Part shown: positions 58,688-64,000 of the stretch, one piece after another
How the letters are laid out: every line of letters begins with the position of its first letter
How positions within the stretch are numbered: position 1 is the first letter of the stretch
Source: Ramlibacter sp. PS4R-6
GTDB taxonomy: Bacteria > Pseudomonadota > Gammaproteobacteria > Burkholderiales > Burkholderiaceae_C
Direction of reading: 5' to 3'
NCBI RefSeq assembly: GCF_037572775.1
Contig: NZ_JBBHKA010000001.1
Coordinates: 3,162,001 to 3,226,000 of the forward strand
DNA: 64,000 nt
The notes under the pieces: generated by a model
The model's database searches: none
Seen by the model: only the letters and a program-made list of their open reading frames with translations
What the model was told of the DNA's origin: nothing
Made by a program: the position numbers and the translations under genes

Positions 58688-61333
58688 ATGCACGCGACCG
58701 AAGCACAGCCGTTTCGCTGGGCCTCAGTCATTCGCGCCGACAATACGGCTGAGGTGGACAACAAGCACGACCCCGTCGATTCCCTCTTCGGCGACACCGC
58801 CGACGCGCCGGCCGCCCTCGCCGCGGCAATGGCGCCGCCTGCCGCATCCGCGCATTACGACGAGCTGCGCGGCGGCTCGCGCGAAGCGCTGGGCCAGCAT
58901 TGGGAACGTTTCTTCGAGCACCTCGGCCCCGCGGGCTTCGCGGACCTGAACCGCCGCACGCTCAACCTCGAGCGGCAGGTGCGCGACAACGGCATCACCT
59001 ACAACGTCTACGCCGACGCGCACGGGCCGCAGCGCCCGTGGTCGCTGGACCTCTTCCCGCTGGTGGTCACGCCGCAGGCGTGGCAGCAGCTCGAGGCCGG
59101 CGTGCTGCAACGCGTGAAGCTGCTGGACCGCGTCCTGGCCGACGTGTACGGGCCGCAGGACCTGCTGGCGCGCAACCTCCTGCCGCCCGCGCTGGTGCAA
59201 GGCCATCCCGGCTACCTGCGCGCGATGCACGGCGTCACACCGCCCGGCGGCACGCGCCTGCACATCGCGGCCTTCGACCTGGCCCGCGACGAGCAAGGCG
59301 CGTGGTGGGTCGTGTCGCAGCGGACGCAGGCGCCCTCGGGCCTGGGCTACCTGCTGGAGAATCGGCTGATCATCTCGCGCCTGTTCCCGGAGGCCTTCCG
59401 CGACCTGAAGGTGCAGCGGCTGGCGGGGACGTACCGCGCGCTGGCCGACGCGCTGCGCGCCATGTGCCCGCGCGATCCCGACGGGCGCGACACGCGCATC
59501 GTGCTGCTCACGCCGGGCCCGTACAACGAGACGTACTTCGAGCACGCCTACCTCGCGCGGTACCTGGGCCTGACGCTGGTGGAGGGTAGCGACCTCACCG
59601 TGCGCGGCGACCGCCTCTTCCTCAAGACGCTGCAGGGCCTGGAGCCCGTGCACGGCATCCTCAAGCGCGTGGACGACGAGTTCCTCGACCCGTTGGAGCT
59701 GCGATCCGATTCGCACCTGGGCGTGCCGGGCCTGCTGCAGGCGGTGCGCGCGGGCAACGTGCTCGTCGCGAATGCGCCGGGCTCGGCCTTCCTCGAATCG
59801 ACCGGCATCCTCGGTTTCCTGCCGGCGCTGTCGCGCCACCTGCTGGGCGAAGAGCTGCAGCTGCCGTCGCTGCCCACGTGGTGGTGCGGCGAGCGCGCGG
59901 CGCTGGAGGCGGCGTTGCCGCAGATCCCGCAAGGCGTGATCAAGCCCACCTACATCGGCCCCGGCGCCGCGGCGGTGCTGGGCCGCACGCTCACGCGCCG
60001 CGCCGCCGACGAATGGGCCGGCCGCATCGTGCGCGAGCCCGACGAGTACACGCTGCAGGGCTACATGCCGCTCGCGCAGATGCCGACGTGGAAGCACGGC
60101 ATGGAGGGCGACCGCATCCTGCCGCGCTCGTACATGCTGCGCGTGTTCGCCATCGCCGACGGCCCGCAATCGTGGCGCGTGCTGCCGGGCGGCCTCACGC
60201 GCATCGCCAGCGCCAACCTGGAGATCGCCTCGATGCAGCGCGGCGGCTCCAGCGCCGACACCTGGGTGATGACCGAGGGCGAGGTCGACGCGACGACGCT
60301 GCTGCACCACGAGCAGCCGGCCGGCGACATCGCGCACCACGGCCGGTCCGTCACGAGCCGCGCGGCCGAGAACCTGTTCTGGCTGGGGCGCTACACCGAG
60401 CGCACCGAAAACACCGCGCGCTTGGCGCGCCTGGCCCTGGAGGTGTTGAACGGCGAGGACCAGTCCTCGCCGCCGCTGCTGGCGTGGCTGACCGAGGTGG
60501 GCCGCGCCAACGGCCTGGTCGTGGCCGCCGTGCCGCCGGCCCTTCAATCGCGGCGAGTGTTCGAGCGTTCCATCGTCGCGGGCCTGGCCGACACACGCAC
60601 CGCCACCAGCGTCGGCTACAACCTGCGCGCGCTGCGCAGCGCGGCATCGGCCGTGCGCGAACGCCTGTCGGTGGAGCAGTGGAACGTGATCGTGCGCGCC
60701 GAGCAGGAGTTCTTCCGCGGCTGCGCGATGGCCACCGAGGACGGCGAGTTCTCGTCGGTCGAGGCGATCCGCGTGCTGGAGGCGCTGCTCGGCGCCACCG
60801 CCGCGATGACGGGCGCGCAGACCGACCGCATGACACGCGACGACGGCTGGCGGCTGCTGTCCACCGGGCGGCACCTGGAGCGCCTGGGCTTCCTGGCGTC
60901 GGCGCTCGGCTGGTCCTTCGACAAGGGCTCCGTGTTCGAGGAAGGCGGCTTCGAAGCGATCGTGGCGCTCTTCGACAGCACCATCACCTTCCACTCGCAA
61001 TACCAGCAGCGCCACGACATCCCGGCGCTCGCCGACCTGCTTGTGATCGACCGCGACAACCCGCGCTCGCTGGGCTGGGTCGCGCAAACGTTGCGCGGAC
61101 GGCTGGCGAAGCTCGCAGGATCGCCGGCGGGAGAGAAGCCCGAGATCGCGCAGACCGTGCCGGACCCGCAGGCCTGGTCGCTGGCCGCCTTGTGCGAGCG
61201 GGATGCCGACGGCCGCTACGCGAAACTCGAGCAACTGCTGCAGGACTGCACCGATGCCGCGTTCCGCCTCTCCGACGAGCTGGGCGGCCGCTACTTCACA
61301 CACTCCGACACGCGCCAGAGCGTCGGCGCCTGA
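58688..61333 (+). CDS. Fused circularly permuted ATP-grasp and alpha-E protein
   Basis: An 881-residue fusion. Residues about 50-545 match the permuted ATP-grasp protein at 42437-43933 (LTPGPYNETYFEHAYLARYL, KRVDDEFLDPLELRSDSHLG, PGGLTRIASANLEIASMQRG); residues about 555-870 match the alpha-E protein (AAENLFWLGRYTERTENTAR near residue 560). The nucleotide-lysine segment reads GVIKPTYIGPGAAAVLG instead of VVKEVHGAGGYGMLVGP, and NVLVANAPGSAFLESTGILG replaces NAVGTGVADDKSIYPYV, so the two active sites differ. Predicted amide- or peptide-bond ligase with helical partner. Start is uncertain: ATG 58688, TTG 58679 or GTG 58754, none with a good ribosome-binding site. A transglutaminase gene follows after 6 bases. 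Confidence 0.88.
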   Translation: MHATEAQPFRWASVIRADNTAEVDNKHDPVDSLFGDTADAPAALAAAMAPPAASAHYDELRGGSREALGQHWERFFEHLGPAGFADLNRRTLNLERQVRDNGITYNVYADAHGPQRPWSLDLFPLVVTPQAWQQLEAGVLQRVKLLDRVLADVYGPQDLLARNLLPPALVQGHPGYLRAMHGVTPPGGTRLHIAAFDLARDEQGAWWVVSQRTQAPSGLGYLLENRLIISRLFPEAFRDLKVQRLAGTYRALADALRAMCPRDPDGRDTRIVLLTPGPYNETYFEHAYLARYLGLTLVEGSDLTVRGDRLFLKTLQGLEPVHGILKRVDDEFLDPLELRSDSHLGVPGLLQAVRAGNVLVANAPGSAFLESTGILGFLPALSRHLLGEELQLPSLPTWWCGERAALEAALPQIPQGVIKPTYIGPGAAAVLGRTLTRRAADEWAGRIVREPDEYTLQGYMPLAQMPTWKHGMEGDRILPRSYMLRVFAIADGPQSWRVLPGGLTRIASANLEIASMQRGGSSADTWVMTEGEVDATTLLHHEQPAGDIAHHGRSVTSRAAENLFWLGRYTERTENTARLARLALEVLNGEDQSSPPLLAWLTEVGRANGLVVAAVPPALQSRRVFERSIVAGLADTRTATSVGYNLRALRSAASAVRERLSVEQWNVIVRAEQEFFRGCAMATEDGEFSSVEAIRVLEALLGATAAMTGAQTDRMTRDDGWRLLSTGRHLERLGFLASALGWSFDKGSVFEEGGFEAIVALFDSTITFHSQYQQRHDIPALADLLVIDRDNPRSLGWVAQTLRGRLAKLAGSPAGEKPEIAQTVPDPQAWSLAALCERDADGRYAKLEQLLQDCTDAAFRLSDELGGRYFTHSDTRQSVGA

Positions 61334-61339
61334 GAAGCC

Positions 61340-62227
61340 ATGCTGCTCAACGTCGTCCACGAAACCCGCTACGAGTACGCGCCGGCCGTGCGCACGGCGC
61401 AGCACCTGGCGCACCTGAAGCCCGCGCACGGCGCGCGCCAGCAGCTGGTGTCGCACGAGCTCGAGATCGACCCGCAGCCCGTGCAGCGCAGCGAAGCGAC
61501 GGACGTGTGGGGCAACGCGCGCACCTTCTTCAGCCTGCAGGCCCAGCACGAGGAGCTGAAGGTGACGGCGCGCAGCGTCGTTTCCACATCCCCGGCGCCC
61601 GCGGTGCTCAGCGAGATGCCGTGGGAGGAGGCGCGCGAGCGCATGCGCTACCACCGCGGCGCCGCCTACGACCCGGCGGCGGAGTTCCTGTTCGCCTCGC
61701 CGTACGTGCCGCGCCACGCGGACTTCATCGAGTACGCCCTGCCCTGCTTCCCGGCGGGCCGCCCGCTGGTCGACGCGGCACGCGACCTGATGGCGCGCAT
61801 CCACGCCGACTTCGAGTACGAGACCGAGGCCACCGACGTCGGCACGCCCGCGCTCGAGTCGCTGCAGCTGCGCAAGGGCGTGTGCCAGGACTTCGCGCAC
61901 ATCATGCTGGCCTGCCTGCGCAGCCTGGGCCTGCCGGCGCGCTACGTCAGCGGCTACCTGTTGACCGAGCCCGCGCCGGGCCGGGAGCGGCTCGTGGGCA
62001 GCGATGCGTCGCATGCGTGGGTGTCGGTCTACGTGCCTGGCGACGGCAGCACCGGCGACTGGCTCGACCTCGACCCCACCAACCGCCGCGTGCCGGGCGA
62101 GGACTACGTCGTCCTCGCCACCGGCCGCGACTACTCCGACGTCTCGCCCATCCGTGGCGTGATCGATGGCGGCGCCAATCACCTCCTGCACGTAGCGGTC
62201 ACCGTCACTCCTACAATCGCGGCCTGA
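61340..62227 (+). CDS. Transglutaminase-like cysteine protease family protein
   Basis: A 295-residue soluble protein with an N-terminal beta domain (LNVVHETRYEYAPAVRTAQH, MLAHLKPAHG-type strand) and a C-terminal papain-like transglutaminase core. The triad is intact: Cys182 in KGVCQDFAH, His225 in DASHAWVSVY and Asp245 in LDLDPTN. Relatives are predicted peptidases linked to permuted ATP-grasp and alpha-E proteins. It is 6 bases downstream of that fusion and probably forms one operon with it. No signal peptide, so it acts in the cytoplasm. Confidence 0.9.
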   Translation: MLLNVVHETRYEYAPAVRTAQHLAHLKPAHGARQQLVSHELEIDPQPVQRSEATDVWGNARTFFSLQAQHEELKVTARSVVSTSPAPAVLSEMPWEEARERMRYHRGAAYDPAAEFLFASPYVPRHADFIEYALPCFPAGRPLVDAARDLMARIHADFEYETEATDVGTPALESLQLRKGVCQDFAHIMLACLRSLGLPARYVSGYLLTEPAPGRERLVGSDASHAWVSVYVPGDGSTGDWLDLDPTNRRVPGEDYVVLATGRDYSDVSPIRGVIDGGANHLLHVAVTVTPTIAA

Positions 62228-62236
62228 TTCAATCAG
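62224..62236. promoter_or_regulatory. Short perfect dyad before the second RidA gene
   Basis: CTGATT-c-AATCAG overlaps the transglutaminase stop codon and the start of the AGGAGA ribosome-binding site of the RidA-like gene. It may be an operator or a small RNA hairpin affecting translation, or chance. Confidence 0.3.
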
Positions 62237-62247
62237 GAGAGTCCGTG

Positions 62248-62703
62248 ATGAGCGTCTACGACAAGATCAAGCAGCTCGGCATCACCCTGCCGCCCGTCGC
62301 CACCCCTGCCGCGGCCTACGTGCCCTTCGTGCAGACCGGCAACCTCGTGTTCATCTCCGGCCACATCGCCAAGAAGGACGGCAAGGCCTGGGTCGGCCAG
62401 CTGGGCAAGACCATGCAGACCGAGGAAGCCAAGCAGGCCGCGCGCGCGATCGCCGTCGACCTGATGGGCACGCTGCAGGCCGCAGTGGGCGGCGACCTGA
62501 ACAAGGTCAAGCGGATCGTCAAGGTGATGAGCCTGGTGAACTCCTCGCCGGATTTCACCGAGCAGCACCTGGTGACGAACGGCGCGAGCGAATTGCTCGG
62601 TGAAGTGTTCGGCGACAAGGGCAAGCATGCGCGCAGCGCTTTCGGTGTCGCGCAGATCCCGATGGGGGCTTGCGTCGAGATTGAGTTGATCGCGGAAGTC
62701 TGA
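62248..62703 (+). CDS. RidA-family protein, second type
   Basis: A 151-residue member of the longer YjgF-like subgroup: MSVYDKIKQLGITLPPVATP, NLVFISGHIAKKDGKAWVGQ and the C-terminal RSAFGVAQIPMGACVEIEL. In this subgroup the Arg at the canonical imine site is replaced (IPMGACVEIEL, no Arg), so classical deaminase activity is doubtful. It may bind small metabolites. AGGAGA precedes the ATG; GTG 62245 is a possible alternative. It lies 20 bases behind the transglutaminase gene and may belong to the ATP-grasp operon. Confidence 0.85.
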   Translation: MSVYDKIKQLGITLPPVATPAAAYVPFVQTGNLVFISGHIAKKDGKAWVGQLGKTMQTEEAKQAARAIAVDLMGTLQAAVGGDLNKVKRIVKVMSLVNSSPDFTEQHLVTNGASELLGEVFGDKGKHARSAFGVAQIPMGACVEIELIAEV

Positions 62704-62788
62704 CCCGGGCATCCGTTGGCAGGGGGCCGGGCTGGCGGCCGGCAAGGACTTTTCTCCTGCCTCCCCAGTCGGCAGACCGGAAACCCGC

Positions 62789-64000
62789 TCACCAACTGTC
62801 GCGCAACTCTCTCTTCAGGACCTTGCCGATCTCACTGCGAGGTAGCTCTTTCAAGTAACGAACGCCCGACAGGCGCTGCGTCTTCCCGACCTGCTCGTTC
62901 ACCCACGACCGGAGTTCGTCTTCGGGTAACGAGCCGCGCACGACCACGAACGCCACCGGCGTCTCGCCCCACTCCTTCGACGGCACGCCGACCACCGCCG
63001 CGTCCGCGACCTTCGGGTGCGTGCGCAGGATCGCCTCGATGTCGCTCGGGTAGACGTTGAAGCCGCCCGAGATGACCATGTCCTTGCGGCGGTCCATCAG
63101 CGTGAGGAAGCCGTCCTCGTCGAAGCGGCCGACGTCGCCGGTGCGGATGAAGCGGCGGCCCTCGGCGTCGTACCACTCGGCTTCGCGCGTCTTCTCCGGC
63201 TGGTTGTTGTAGGCGGTCATCATGGCCGCCGAACGGCCGACGACTTCGCCGACGGCATTCGGCGGGAGCTCGTTGCCGTCTTCGTCGATCACGCGGATGT
63301 CGTGGCCTTCGGCGGGCTTGCCCACGGTGTGCAACTTGTCGGGGTAGTTGTGCGCCTCGAGGATGCACGTGCCACCGCCTTCGGTCATGCCGTAGAACTC
63401 GATGAGGCCGCCGGGCCAGCGCTTGAGGATGTCCTGCTTCAGGTCGGCATGGAAAGGTGCGCTGGTGCAGAACTTGGCCTGGAAGGACCCCAGGTCGTAC
63501 CGGTCGAAATCGGGCAGCGCCATGATGCGCTGGTACTGCACCGGCACCAGCATCGTGTGCGTCGCCCTCACCTCCTGCGCCAGCGCCAGGTACGAGGCCG
63601 CATCGAACTTCGGCTTGCCGAAGACCAGGCAGCCGCCTTGCGCGACCGTCGGGAAGGCGCACACGAGCGTGGTGTTCGAGCACAGCGACGTCGCCAGCAC
63701 CGTGACGCTGTCGGGTGAATAGCCGTAGCCCTGCGCGCGCGCGACGTGCATCCAGCGCATGCCGTGCGGCTGCACGATGCCCTTGGGCGTGCCGGTGGTG
63801 CCCGACGAATAGATGATGTTGAAGGGCCAGTCGGGCTGCGCCCGCACAGCCTTCGGCTTCGCGCCGTGCGGCAGCAGCCATTGCTCCAGCGACGGATCGC
63901 CGGACGCGTCCATGAAGATGCGCCGCGCTGCGCTCGGGAAAGGCGGCACCGCGGCGTCGACGAAGAAATGCCGCGCCGCACAGTCGGCCACCATGGTTGC
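62789..64000 (-). CDS. AMP-dependent acyl-CoA synthetase, 5' part outside the window
   Basis: The C-terminal 403 residues of an adenylate-forming ligase; the frame runs open to the window edge, so the N-terminal part is missing. Motifs: YSSGTTGTPKGIVQPHG (AMP loop), EFYGMTEGGG, FIRTGDVGRFDEDGFLTLMD, RRKDMVISGGFNVYPSDIEA and the terminal catalytic Lys in RSEIGKVLKRELRDSW. It activates an unidentified carboxylic acid to its CoA ester. It is convergent with the RidA-like gene, with 85 bases between stops containing only a weak GCCGG/CCGGC hairpin. Confidence 0.9.
   Translation of the reverse strand, partial: ATMVADCAARHFFVDAAVPPFPSAARRIFMDASGDPSLEQWLLPHGAKPKAVRAQPDWPFNIIYSSGTTGTPKGIVQPHGMRWMHVARAQGYGYSPDSVTVLATSLCSNTTLVCAFPTVAQGGCLVFGKPKFDAASYLALAQEVRATHTMLVPVQYQRIMALPDFDRYDLGSFQAKFCTSAPFHADLKQDILKRWPGGLIEFYGMTEGGGTCILEAHNYPDKLHTVGKPAEGHDIRVIDEDGNELPPNAVGEVVGRSAAMMTAYNNQPEKTREAEWYDAEGRRFIRTGDVGRFDEDGFLTLMDRRKDMVISGGFNVYPSDIEAILRTHPKVADAAVVGVPSKEWGETPVAFVVVRGSLPEDELRSWVNEQVGKTQRLSGVRYLKELPRSEIGKVLKRELRDSW

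Noticed and set aside
58724-62191. An 1155-codon open frame on the minus strand opposite the fused ATP-grasp and transglutaminase genes
   Set aside because: Its translation is His/Arg/Val/Ala-rich low complexity, typical of antisense frames in GC-rich DNA; the plus strand holds clear conserved domains.

Overview
The window is a GC-rich chromosomal segment of a betaproteobacterium. It most resembles Burkholderiales/Comamonadaceae (a Ramlibacter- or Variovorax-like organism). The reasons are the several Bug/TctC-type periplasmic receptors, the complete tctDE/tctCBA locus, two TRAP transporters, a CIO-type bd oxidase, a grpE-dnaK-dnaJ locus and a Gram-negative trimeric porin. Genus is an inference. 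I see no rRNA, tRNA, insertion sequence, prophage or CRISPR array. Coding density is very high and many genes are joined by 4-base stop/start overlaps.

Layout. 10-12904 is a catabolic region. It holds the large permease of a TRAP transporter, a short-chain dehydrogenase, a fused osmoprotectant receptor/permease, a divergent pair (acyl-CoA ligase and amidohydrolase on the minus strand; crotonase, feruloyl-CoA-synthase-like ligase, two Bug receptors and a MarR regulator on the plus strand), and an HxlR regulator coupled to a fumarylacetoacetase-family enzyme. 12940-20266 is a stress region: RidA, grpE, dnaK and dnaJ (two sigma-32-like promoters), a MarR regulator, a PA0069-type radical SAM gene behind a LexA box, and a receiver-cyclase protein. 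20303-27248 is respiration and acyl-CoA/electron-transfer metabolism: cydAB, nitronate monooxygenase, acyl-CoA dehydrogenase and etfBA. 27546-30409 is a complete TRAP transporter with a terminator between receptor and membrane genes. 30378-38266 holds a deacetylase/MscS pair diverging from a tightly overlapped MoxR, DUF58, transglutaminase, MltB and HD-domain operon.

39803-49765 and 58688-62227 are the most unusual parts. Each carries a circularly permuted ATP-grasp enzyme, an alpha-E protein and a transglutaminase-like protein. The first set has separate genes, sits behind comEC, and has a giant transglutaminase/DUF2126 protein on the divergent strand. The second set has ATP-grasp and alpha-E fused in one polypeptide, followed by a small transglutaminase. 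Such sets have been predicted in the literature to make and cut peptide or amide bonds, but I know of no demonstrated product. Between them lie the tricarboxylate system tctDE/tctCBA, a porin whose ribosome-binding site lies in a strong hairpin, and an orphan TctC paralogue.

Notable control elements read directly from the sequence are a LexA box, an operator-like dyad over a sigma-70-like promoter before the crotonase gene, a perfect 14-base palindrome before etfB, heat-shock promoters, and several rho-independent terminators. Start codons were chosen by family alignment from memory, by ribosome-binding sites and by overlaps. Uncertain starts are flagged.
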